From Patiria pectinifera (taxonomy: Eukaryota; Echinodermata; Asteroidea; Valvatida; Asterinidae): a DNA stretch of 64,000 nucleotides. The notes below the pieces were generated by a model, which was not told the DNA's origin, made no database searches, and worked only from the letters and a program-made list of their open reading frames with translations. The DNA lies in NCBI GenBank assembly GCA_029964075.1, contig CM057135.1, positions 30,865,366 to 30,929,365 on the forward strand. The letters run 5' to 3'. Position 1 is the stretch's first letter; each line of letters begins with the position of its first letter. Shown here piece by piece: positions 1 to 25,058 of this stretch. The position numbers were made by a program, and so were the translations under genes.

Positions 1-3000
1 GTCTTGTGTTGACACTGGTGGACTGTCCACCCTTGACCATGGTATCGGTGCTAGTAACAGGCTAAAAGGAGAAACACAAATACGAAAACCTGTCATAATA
101 AGTCACACATGCCCTACTAAGTTGAGGTTAGATTTTGCACCCAAGCTGTGAACATTTGCCCTTACAGCCCTTTCTAGCAAACTCAGCAAAGCTATTTACA
201 TTGAACTTGACAGCGGTGCTTTTCTCTATTTTACTACCAAAGACTAGTTCTGTCTTTGCACCAAACAATGTCCCTGCTGTCGCCTTCTGACCAAAGGCGG
301 GTGGTGTGTTCGTAGACTGGCTGGCACCTAATCCAGTGTCTGTAGGAGAAACACAAAATGAGAAAATATCTGGTCAAGCATTATTCAAACGAATAGAAAT
401 AGTAATCACGCTATACTATAAAGAAAGGGTGTATATGTGTGCGTGGGCGGCGTATCCGCAATATGGGGAAGTTTTTTATTGTTAGGGATATTACGACCGA
501 CTTGTGGGGACTTTCTGCTGTCCCCACAGCGTCTTCAGTTCCCATAGCTCAATGGGACAACTCATGTGTAGTCCCCACAGTTACGGAACAAGTCTGTGGT
601 CACAAGTTGGTAGACCACAAAGCACCGTGATCTAAATTGGGACATTGAAATATTGTTTCACCTTGATCACAGGGATAAAGGAACATTCCTGTAAACTGCT
701 GGATGACAACACAGAATGGCATGAATGTAAGAGTACTTGGGGTAGGACTTGTATTATTTGTATTTTGCTGTCCAAACAGACCTGTGCTGGTACCCGAACC
801 AAGGGTCAGTCCAGTGCTTGTGGTCGTGGTTCCAAAACCTAACGGCTTTCCAAACAAACTGTTGGACTATGGGACAAATCGTAAGAAACACTGTAAGAAC
901 CAAGGCAATGGATGGATTCAAAATGACCAACATAATGGAAAACTTTCAGACTTTCACTATCAGACACACAAAAAACAGATCTGTCATGTCTGTCACAATC
1001 CTTCAAAATCTACAAGGGTGCTTTGAAGTGTTTTCTAGTCCTGCCAGCATGATCTTTATTTTTCACTGGGTTCAATATGTCCTTCAAAGTTTAAGAACAA
1101 AGAATATTCCATTGGTTTCCAGCAGGGGGAGGATTGTGTAGGATTCCAAGAAAACTAGTGCAGTAAGGGTTAACTAAGCTACCATGAACTCAAGCTCAAT
1201 CATTGTTTGCTCAGAGTTTGTTTCAACTAACCTGGGTTTGACCGAATCCCGTAGTGCCACCAAATGTGCTCCCTGTCCCAAACCCAGTGGTACCACTAGC
1301 AGGTGCAGAGCCAAATAAACTCATGCTTTGGGTTGAAGCAGGCTGACCAAAGAGACTCTGTCAAGTCGATGGAAGAGTGATATCAAAATGTGATTGTGCT
1401 ACTGTAATGATTGTGGTATTGTGTGAAATGTCTGGCAATGTCAGCTATTACTGACAATACATGTACATTAATGTACAAGCAAATGGTTCGAAATGGATCG
1501 TAAGTTCAATGCAATTGATAAATGATCATACCAGTGAATAGTTCAACAGCAAATTATTCCAGATGTGGCTGTTTATTCGTTCAATCCCAAACTAAAAGTA
1601 TTCACACTTCATTGATCCACAATGTTAGGATTTAGTGTTTTCTTGACCATGTAAGAAATCTTAACACCCTTTCAAAAAAAAGGTCACTCTTCTCAATGTA
1701 CCTTGGTTGCAGTCTGACCGAAGGCTGAGGTTGACTTATCTCCAAATCCTAATTCAGTGCTCCCTGTTGTACCAAAGCCCGTCTTCTGACCAAATAACCC
1801 TCCAGACTGCTGCGTCTGTTGCCCGCCAAACAAACCACCGCTACTGGGACTAAACCCCATTCCAGTGCTCTCTGTTGTTTCTAAGCCAGTCTCCTGACCA
1901 AATAACCCTCCAGACTGCTGCGTCTGCTGACCGCCAAACAAACCAGCGCTGCTGGGACTAAACCCCAATCCAGTGCTCTCTGTTGTTTCTAAGCCAGTCT
2001 TCTGACCAAATAACCCTCCAGACTGCTGCGTCTGCTGACCGCCAAACAAACCAGCGCTGCTGGGACTAAACCCCAATCCAGTGCTCCCTGTTGTTTCTAA
2101 GCCAGTCTTCTGACCAAATAACCCTCCAGACTGCTGCGTCTGCTGACCACCAAACAAACCACCGCTGCTGGTTCCAAAGGCAGCTAGAGAATTATTGAAA
2201 AAAAATTAGTTAGTATCATATAGTTGGAAAAACTTGGATCAAGCTTTCTGTATTGAAAATCTGAAAGTCTTAAAATTGAAAACATACAGACACAAAACCT
2301 AAAAGATTAGTATGGGTTCTAAAAAAAAGATCAAGAAATGTAAAAAGCTGAAGAAAATTGGATTGGGCTCCTGTGCCAAATGTTGGTAAATTCTGAATAA
2401 ATGTAAATTCAGTACCAGACGAAGCTGTTGATTGGCCGAACAATCCACCCGCCTTATTGTCCACTTGGGTCATGCCTTGACCTAGTAGACCTGTACTACT
2501 CGGTCCTTTACGATTGGCAGTATAGTCTTCCATACGTAACTCCTGAAATATTCAAGTAAATAGAAACATTCTGACATTACCTTAAATGTTTAAGTGCATT
2601 ACATTAATGCAACAATTAGAAAAATGCCTTGAAAACTAATAAAATCTAAATTTGATCCTACCTCAAAACTTTTGTTTTCATATTCCTCCATAGCTGTGAT
2701 GACCTGATGTCTTGTGTTGACACTGGTTGACTGTCCACCCTTGACCATGGTATCGGTGCTAGTAATGGGCTGAAGGAAAAATAGAACATCTCGTTATAAC
2801 CTCATGCAAGTCATACTTACGTAAAATAAGGTCCAGCACCATCCCTCCTTCCTCACACGCCCCTTCTAAGGCTGCTACCCCCCCAAAAAAATTGTTTTTA
2901 ATCAACCAGTGGCCGTACTTAACAATGTTTCACGCTGCAACAATGCTAAAACATTATTTCTGTTTCAACTTAACAACTCTTCCCAACACTTTTTTTTTAA

Positions 3001-3163
3001 CATACCCACATAGTTAAATATGCCAAGTCTAATACTTGCTCACATTAAATTTGAGAGTTGTTCCTTCATTGGCCTTGCCGCCAAATGGTCCCCCAGTCCC
3101 ATCACCAAGCCAATCCCCTGATGTCCCCGCTGAAGCCGTCTGACCAAAGAGTGACATGGTTGT
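1..3163 (-). CDS. NUP98: Nuclear pore protein Nup98, N-terminal FG/GLEBS part, cut by the window edge
   Basis: Nup98 is a phenylalanine-glycine nucleoporin; its FG repeats form the pore barrier and its GLEBS segment binds the mRNA export factor RAE1/Gle2. Exons seen (minus): 3044-3163 (possible ATG at 3157), 2662-2769, 2416-2542, 1702-2183, 1232-1357, 737-866, 200-339 and 61 leftwards. Splice phases agree across every junction. Exon 2662-2769 carries the GLEBS core (TDTMVKGGQS, then VNTRHQVITAMEEYE) and the next exon continues ELRMEDYTANRKGP, as in animal Nup98. Following exons are GLFG/FG repeats. Exon 1-61 repeats the start of GLEBS. The autoproteolytic C-terminal domain and Nup96 half are not in the window. 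The FG stretch before GLEBS is about 40 residues, shorter than the roughly 150 in vertebrates, so an upstream FG exon may be missed or lost. Family call is firm; the start is not. Confidence 0.88.
1735..2166 (-). repeat. 108-bp coding tandem repeat in a NUP98 FG exon (about four copies)
   Basis: Inside the large NUP98 exon a 36-residue unit (GLFGGQQTQQSGGLFGQ plus a Thr/Gly linker) is repeated four times in frame. The middle copies are almost identical at the DNA level, which points to recent expansion or gene conversion. Each unit adds two GLFG motifs to the FG domain. Confidence 0.85.
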
Positions 3164-3462
3164 CTAGACTATAGACAGAAGGAGACGTCTCTCCAAACAC
3201 TGCAAATACAAGGTTGAAACTTTCTCCAAATTTTTTTTTTGGGACCTGCCTACGCTGCTCGATTACGAGAAAAACTTGCTCCAGCCCTAGATGACAACCC
3301 AATTGATAAAACTCAGGGCTGGGTAACTCCAGCTAGGGCTATCTGCATACAATTACAAGCTACCGGTATTATGACAAGTTTTAATGTCAACATTTGAGGT
3401 AACGTCGACAAAAATCCATTTGCACTTTCCTCGACAGCAAAGAAATATTGTTAGTTACTTAC

Positions 3463-3516
3463 CTTATTTGTCTTATTTACCCCTACTAGTACTAGCCGTA
3501 TGTCGTCGTCGTCCAT
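3463..3516 (-). other. Possible first coding exon of the NUP98 transcript
   Basis: An 18-codon open stretch beginning MDDDDIRLVLVG and ending exactly at a consensus GTAAGT donor (3457-3462). It ends in phase 0, and an acceptor at 3164-3165 would join it in frame to the FG exon at 3163. The IRLVLVG core looks like the first strand of a small GTPase, which does not fit Nup98, so it may be chance or a remnant of another gene. No EST evidence is available here. Confidence 0.25.
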
Positions 3517-3580
3517 AATCTTCGTGCAGTGGTGGTGCAGCGGAGTGTCAAGGTTCACTGCACTCACTATTTCTCAGGCC

Positions 3581-3591
3581 GGGGAATCCCC
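3581..3591. promoter_or_regulatory. Perfect palindromic NF-kB-like site upstream of NUP98
   Basis: GGGGAATCCCC lies about 65 bp upstream of the candidate NUP98 first exon. It matches the palindromic kB consensus, but a single 11-bp match in a spacer is weak evidence of function. Confidence 0.3.
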
Positions 3592-6500
3592 AGACTGGGA
3601 TATTGCACGCAGAGTACAGAAAAACGTGCAAAACAAATTCAGGCCGACTTTACTCCCTATTTAGCCAACAAAATTCTCCAAAATTGTCTGGAGGCAAAGA
3701 TAACGTCCTCAGTATTTCACCAGCCAAGTTTGAAGTCTCAAATTTATTTCTGAAGTAAAGGAGACTTTTTTGTCAATGTTGTGCTCCGTCGTAGAGTGAA
3801 GCTAAGTGAGTTTGAAGCCTAAGACCAGCCTGATAGCCTTTCACCAAGGCCATCGTGGCTTAACTTGCCCGCATTCAAAGCGGCCTTTTCTAACTTGTCG
3901 AGAAATTCCTACGTTTTTCTTTATAATCTCGATTTTTGCTACCCCGGCCCAAAAAGGGTAGCAAAATTCCAACCAATCATCAGCCTTTTCGTGCGTGCGT
4001 GGCTACTACCCGGACGCGTCGACGCGCACGGATGCTTGCACAAAATTTAAAAACAAAAAATGCGAGTCTAGTTTTCCACGAGATCGTGACCGCGTAATTG
4101 TTCTTACATTCTCGTATACGGGGTTGATGTGCAATTTTAAAGCCCTGTATATTAACACAAAATAAGCAAGTATCCAGTAGGCCTATGACATATACTCCCC
4201 CCCTTAAATATGACGGAATATATCTTTAGAGACATTAATAGGCATCACGAAAGTCACTTTCTTATAAATACCTACTGGCACAAATACTGTTTAGTTACCA
4301 GAGGCATATCTAGGTTTGGATGGGAAGATGGAGAGCCACACAAATTCTATGCAGCTTTTCTATCAAATTTGCTTTTCCCTCATGTTTCCATCAAAATGTC
4401 CATCCTACTTGTCAGAAACCAATCATGCCCTCAAAATGTATCATAATGGTGGGGGGGGGGCAGGGTTGGAGGTGGTGGGCATGCAGATTCTTCAAACCTA
4501 AAACCTGTATAGAAAGAAACTGTGTTGAAAAACAGTCACTTTGTTCATCTTCAACACTTTATTATAAGGGGAGCCAACAAACAAAATTACCACTTTATTT
4601 ACTATTGACTTGTTTTATTCAGGTGGTCCAGGATTCACATTTTATAGATAACCACACTTTCTTCAATGACATGAAGTGTACAAGATTCAAGAAAAGAAAA
4701 GTTCTGGGTGTTTTTTCCCTCAAAAACATGACGTGCATATCGCATAAATGGATCTGATGGTGACGTGAATACTGTTTGAAATCAAAACTTTTAGCAGGAA
4801 AGCATCAACCCCCAAAAAAAGGCAAATGTGATTTGAAAACTGGGTCTGTGTAAATATAATTTGAAAAACAAGCATTGGATTGAAGTACGGTATTTATACG
4901 GACAAAACGGCTCATAAAGTGCTGTTTTTCAAGTGTACCTTATTTAAAAACCTTGCTTTTTAAGACTACTAACGTAACATCAACATAAGTTAAAGCAACG
5001 GAATGTACATTTTGCTTCCTTCCATTTCGAGTTTTACAAAAATATGCAGTCTATTCTGGAAAGTTGTCCACGAAAATAAATTTGAAATTAAAGTCGTTGT
5101 TAACCGTTCAATGGCTAAATAAACACCTAAAATCAAGCTATACACTCTTCAAAAATGTCTATTCATATTCTAGTCAACAACACTACAACCGTCATGACTA
5201 GAGCGCATATTTAAAGCGGTGATAATTTTATCACAAAATAATACCCAATTGTTCATGTTTGTTAAAAGCTACCTCAGTATATACCATAACTCAATCTGTA
5301 CAACCCAAACTTTTGAGGATCACGTCTGGCTTAATCTCCTTATTGTCTTCAGATTCTGTCTTAGTGGCTTTGAATAAAGGATGAAAGAAAAACTACTGGT
5401 TATAGAGTCATATCAAAATATCAGGGATAAGTTTCAGACATGCAATTCTACTGGCATCTTTGATGATGTCACGGCAAATTCAACCACTGTTATCATTTTT
5501 TGGGTAAGTACAGGAGCACGATAAACAAATCATTGCTTTGAGGGATATCAAAGCCGCTGATGATAGTTTTGTGCCCTACTTTCCGTGGAGTGTACCTCTG
5601 TTCATGTTGCTCTATAGAATCCTGCTGGCAGATGCTACTGGATCCGCGACTCTGTGAGTCTCGGTGTCTTTTGACGGTTAGGGCGTGGCTTTGGTAAAGG
5701 GAAAAAGGGAAAAACCTCGACAAAAAACCCTTATCTTAACTTGCCGGACAAGCAGAGTAACTTACCTTCATATCTGATCAACCATTATTACATGAACGTA
5801 AATGTTTGCTCTATGATGTGTGCGCAATACCGGGAACCAACTGCGTTCGGTAAATATCTGAGGCCGAGGAATCCCCACAAATATTGATGAAAACCTCCCC
5901 GATGCTTGTCCCAACACGCGCGTCACATCCATGGCACATTGTTTAGTTATCAGAGACATATCTAGGTTTGGATGAGGAGAGAGGGCATACAAATCCTACT
6001 CTACTCCTCGACAAATTTGAAGCTTTTTCCTCCTTTTTGAACATCTCATTATTAAATAAATCGTTTTCATCCTAATTGTCACACCTATCATGTCCTACAA
6101 TGTATCACTGGGAATTCTTCAAATTTAAAAGCAGTACAGAAAGAAACTGACACTTCCTCTTCGACACTTTGCAAGGGGAATTAACAAAACAAAAAGAAAT
6201 ACCTTTTTTTTTATTACTGACTGTATTTATTCAGGTGGTCCAGGATTCTTATATTACAAATAACCAGACTTTTTTAATGGCGGAAGTGTACAAGATCTAC
6301 GACAAAAAAAGTTATCCGTTTTTCTGAAACACATGTGTAGGCCTATAATCTGCTGGGGATACCGTTTGACAATTTTAGCAAGAAAGCATAGCCCATTTTT
6401 TTTGTGGAAGGCAAATGCGATTTAAAATCAGGGTCTGGTTTTTGATACACCACGAGTGTAAATATAATTTGATTGAAATATCTAGTAAAACAAAAAAACT

Positions 6501-7055
6501 GCAGCAGTCTAAAAATTGAAATAATTCTCCCGACAAAAATAACTCCATAGCAAGGTATTTTCAGAAGCGTGTTTTGGAAATTTTCCTGACCATCTAGACA
6601 ATGTTGGGCAATTCATTTCATTCAACTCTTACAGAATGGAAAATAAACCACAGTAGTGCTTTTTTCGCATCAAGTACATGTATAACTGAATTTCAAAACC
6701 ATGCTTCATAAAGACTGGTGACGTAAACTATTTCTTTGTATAAGTTAAAGAAACGGATAAATACATTTATTTTCTTGCAATTGAGGGTTTTACAAAAAGC
6801 ATGCCCACTTGTGCATTCTATACTGGAAAGTTGTTGCATCAAAGAGAGAGTCCTCGTTCACAGATCAATGACGCAATAAACACATAAAGCCAGATATACT
6901 CCATGAAAGTTAAATTATCAGTCAAAAAAATGTTTGACCCAGTTGGTTACAATATAGCAGTCTTAAACTCAACATGATACACTTTGGATGATGACTTTTG
7001 GGGAAAGAAATATGAACTCAGTCAAGTTTCTCCTAAATTATGAATTCATGTGATT
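3592..7055. repeat. Spacer between NUP98 and ABCE1 with an old tandem duplication
   Basis: No coding gene is seen. About 4285-5150 and about 5945-6905 are diverged copies of each other in the same orientation (shared phrases include catatctaggtttggat and ggtggtccaggatt). The offset is roughly 1.66 kb. Indels and substitutions are frequent, so the duplication is old. No terminal repeats or ORFs identify it as a known transposon. Confidence 0.6.
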
Positions 7056-7061
7056 TTTATT
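7056..7061 (-). terminator. Candidate ABCE1 polyadenylation signal
   Basis: AATAAA on the minus strand about 180 nt after the ABCE1 stop codon, a normal distance for a short 3' UTR. Confidence 0.45.
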
Positions 7062-7240
7062 TGTATCCAACTTATAACCTGTGACCTTGCTCTTTATAAC
7101 TTCTGTTCTTGACATACTGGGTGCCACTTAATTCAAGATTCACACAAAATCCAGACATTTCTGGAACTCAAAACTCCAACATCTCGGAGTGGATTCAAGT
7201 GAGACTCCTGTGAAACCCTGCGACCTTCGACCTGAGGACT

Positions 7241-21554
<14,314 letters not shown>

Positions 21555-22417
21555 TATGATAGAGTGTTTCACAACTCAACCTTGGAAAATAAATGAAAAG
21601 AAACATCATCACCCTCATACCATGATTTATACAATAGTTTCAAAAGGCAAGCCAAGGCGAGATTTAGTGATTGTGTAGTAAAAGGATTGACTCCTGCAGC
21701 CTGCATCAGTCTGTCTTCTTTTAAATTCTAATGACTCTATTATTTTTGCAATTTGAACAGAAGGCCCTATGTTTTAGTAGGAAATGTAATTTTTTTTGTT
21801 ATTTTTGTGCATTTTTATGCAAATCGATGTACTAGTTCTGTACATTCACAATGTTAGTGCGCTGCGCGTATGCGATGATGACCATTTTTATTTTTATAGA
21901 AATTTGATGAAACATACTGCACAACGAACATGTTTGAAATGATAAGAAAATCAAAGCTACTCTGGTACTCTGGTACCACATGCGCAAAACAGTGGAGTCC
22001 CACCAGTGAGTACCAAGCTACCCGTCTTACATGGCAGGATGACCGTAATACCATGTTAAAATTCTGCTAAATCCACTTTGAAAGTCTGCCAAATCACCCA
22101 ATATTGCTGTTCCATTGTGCAAGAGTTTGTTTCAGGGATCATACAGTTGTAAAAAAAAAATGAAGGTTTTTCAAACCAAACGTCCTATATTTCTCTATCT
22201 TGTTCTTTTTCATCAGAAACACCAATCTACATACCGGTAATTCTGCTGAAAAAAAAAATTCTGCTTAATTTTCTGTGCAACTCATTTTTTGTATGCATAT
22301 TTTTCGTGAAATTTCATGTTGAAATTTTGATACGCAAACGTGTGCAAACGAATCTGGAAATTTCACGAAAAATAGACATCTGAAAAAGGCAGCACTTTCT
22401 GATTATCCTATAAAAAG

Positions 22418-22450
22418 GGTTAGTATGCTTCTATTAGAAGCATACTAACC
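22418..22450. repeat. Perfect 15-bp inverted repeat with 3-bp loop
   Basis: ggttagtatgcttct, att, agaagcatactaacc. It directly precedes a GTTCC/GGAAC-rich patch (22455-22652) containing 12 such pentamers in both orientations. It lies in the first (5' UTR) intron proposed for ABCE1. Confidence 0.8.
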
Positions 22451-22923
22451 ATCGTATACGCGATATGCTGGGAACGCTCCGCTGGAACGCGCAATAGAAC
22501 GCGTGTTCCCGACCGTTCCGCTGGACCGTTCTCGCAAACATGGCAAAGGGATTTTGCCGTTCCAACGGAACGGTCCCGTGTTCCCAATGGAACGCCGGAG
22601 CGTTCCTGTTTGGGAACACGCCGTTCCAGTGAGAACGTTCCGAGCGTTCCAACTTATGAGACGCTCCCTAACATACCCATGGAGGAATCCTCCATATAGC
22701 CTACCCAATCAGACGCCCAAAATTTAGCATTCAGTGTGTGTCCGCAAACTGGGCAACATAGCTACACACGTCATGCGGAAGCATACGTCAACATGTCATG
22801 GACCTGGTCAACAAAACATGCATAATTCTATAACAAAACGTAACTGAATAACTGATTTCTTATGTATAATAATTATTAAAACATTACTTACATGGGGACA
22901 AGACATTTGAATAACTTACTCAC

Positions 22924-22990
22924 CCGCCGTATGTTAGAAAAATTCTCACGAAGTTGCAATGGCGGGATACGGGAGAAATTCCACATGTAC
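22924..22990 (-). promoter_or_regulatory. Probable ABCE1 5' UTR exon and promoter
   Basis: On the minus strand a GC-richer stretch ends at a strong donor GTGAGTAAG (22915-22923). A possible acceptor lies just upstream of the ABCE1 ATG (near 21584). This would give a non-coding first exon and a 1.3 kb 5' UTR intron. Inferred from signals only. Confidence 0.4.
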
Positions 22991-23039
22991 GGTGAGGTGA
23001 AATAGCGCCCTCTATCGACAATTAAAGATTGCGCAATAA

Positions 23040-23759
23040 TGTGAAAAGAAAATGTGGTTCATCATCGTGGGCGGAGCTTTAACCCTAATGAAAAAGGGGT
23101 TCCCCCAGTAGCGTATCCAGCTTTTGATGTCGGGAGGGGGAGGGGGGGGGCAACCGCACATCTGCGCCGAAATGTAAACATGTTTTTTCTCCAGACACTT
23201 GCCCTCTGTAAAATCACATTGCGGGGGCTGGTACCCATATCTTCCTAATGACCATTATTATGCATACTGCAAATTATGCCCATTTTCACGGCGCATTGTA
23301 ATGGTTTTCGAGCGGGTTTTTAAATTTTTTTTTATTGATGTTGGAACTCTCTAACCATCTATTGAAATAATTACTGAAACAAATATTTTTCATAACCCCC
23401 CCCCCCCATCTCGGTCAGTGAGTGACGAAACTCGGTGCATGTATAGAACAACTTAATGTGAAAATACCCAAGAAATTACATGGCATTTAACTCGAAGGAG
23501 TAATTCTCTCAGTAGTATTTAATAAATCATTTCTTTCTCAGCTAAAAATCTGCCGAACAAAAATAAAAAAATGCAAGGCCCCCGAACAGATTACATAATT
23601 ATGAAAAAGATGTCGATTTTGTTTTCAAAAGGTAGTTAGTCTCTATAATCTCAACTCATTTAATTCCGACGGACAAAATATTTAGATTTATCTATAACGT
23701 CGAAGATTCTTTTAAGAATTAAAAAAAAATATGGGAAACACAATTCTGCTGGTTGTGAC
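23040..23759. other. Spacer, no gene seen
   Basis: AT-rich sequence with two homopolymer-like stretches (a G run near 23135-23150 and a C run near 23396-23408). It includes cagtagcgtatccagc, a relic resembling the CAGTGGCGTAGCC ends of the hAT-like MITE found further on. No supported ORF. Confidence 0.5.
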
Positions 23760-24109
23760 CATGGCAAGTTATTTATAATGACATTATTTGTGAAAAGTTG
23801 ACAGCATGCAGGGAAGTTGGCACACAAGTAGGTATCCGACAACATGATAGTTACACTATAGGGTTAATTTTACATATTACTGAGACAATAATAGTCTAGT
23901 TAGACCGTAAAGACGACTTCAATCAAAATTATGATGAGCATATTTCTGAGTAACAAAGAAAAGCCAACCAACAAAAAGTCCTCTTATGAACAGTCAATGT
24001 TAATCGTCCTTCTTATCATTAACCAATTGTAGCCAAAGCATATATATTAAGGAATGACCAAGTGGACTTTTGTTTTCCAAAAAAAAACACATCAGAGATA
24101 TTTGGGCCA

Positions 24110-24591
24110 TTACAATTTACTCTGAACAGGTATGATTCCATCTCGCATCAGTCGTTTTAACAGCTTCTTCACGGCGTTTTCGATGGCTCCCTGCCTGCTC
24201 TGATAACGTCTAGCCTTTTTGCTGATCCCGCTCATGACGTCCCATGCTTTGCCATCATACAGCCAGGGTTCTCTCAAACTATAAAAACGCCCCGTGGCAC
24301 TGTATTTGATCACACGATCTGCGATTGTCACCTGAAATTATATGTGGTAATTGAATATCAATAATACGGGAGAATTAAAAAGAAAGTGACTTGATTGGGA
24401 GATACACAATGTTTCTCTTTATTTGTGACTCTTTCACTTGTCTTGTCACTCTTTCCTTGACTAATTCAATGAATTGAATGACTAATCTAATCATTTCATT
24501 ATTGGCCTACCTGTCCCTCCTCATTGACTTTGCTGTTGACGAATTCCACTATCGCCTTGATGACATTTGGGTCGAGGATCACATTTTCCAT
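24110..24591 (-). CDS. Small tandem gene, copy A, unknown function (100 aa)
   Basis: Two coding exons: 24511-24591 (27 codons, ATG at 24591) and 24110-24331 (73 codons plus stop), joined in phase 0 by a GT-AG intron. The protein starts MENVILDPNVIKAIVEFVNS, continues VTIADRVIKYSATGR and ends in a Lys/Arg-rich predicted helix (about residues 65-92). No signal peptide, membrane segment or zinc motif is seen. I do not recognise the family. Reality as a gene rests on three paralogs whose frame and splice sites are conserved while flanks diverge. Copy A differs from copies B and C at many residues and has a longer C-terminus (VQSKL). An intron in the 5' UTR is likely (acceptor 12 nt before the ATG). 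The upstream region has TATA, AP-1-like and kB-like sites. Confidence 0.6.
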
Positions 24592-24967
24592 ACTGATTGG
24601 TATCTGGAAAGAAAATCAGGATACTAAACAAATTAATTAATGATCGTCATCCATGAGAGACATCCAAGCAATTCTAATAACTGAGCGATTATATCCTGGA
24701 CTAAAGTCATTTGCTCGATAAGACGTCAACATGTTCCTCTTTATCAAGAGGCACAATAGAGACATAAATCATAAAAATGGCATTTGTACGTCCCAATAAA
24801 AGAACACTGTAAAGAATCCAACCTGATCTCAGATTCACGTCCCAGACGACAGGGTGTTTTTTTAAATCCTGATCGCAGTTTTGCCAAGATATGTTGAATG
24901 ATGATGGAATTGTCCTCGTTTCGATGTTCAGTACCGATATAAGGACGTGACAGTTTACACTGACGTG

Positions 24968-25058
24968 CCTTTTTATAGCACTGTTCGTCCGTGACTCAAC
25001 AGTGAACATTTTACAAAGATGTTATGAAATGCTGGCAAGGAAATAGCAGGGACTTCCC
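24968..25058 (-). promoter_or_regulatory. Promoter of small gene copy A: TATA, AP-1-like and NF-kB-like sites
   Basis: Minus-strand TATAAAAAGG at 24968-24977, TGAGTCA (reads TGACTCA on plus) at 24992-24998, and GGGACTTCCC on the plus strand at 25049-25058. The same three sites in the same order and spacing recur in copies B and C. Confidence 0.55.
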
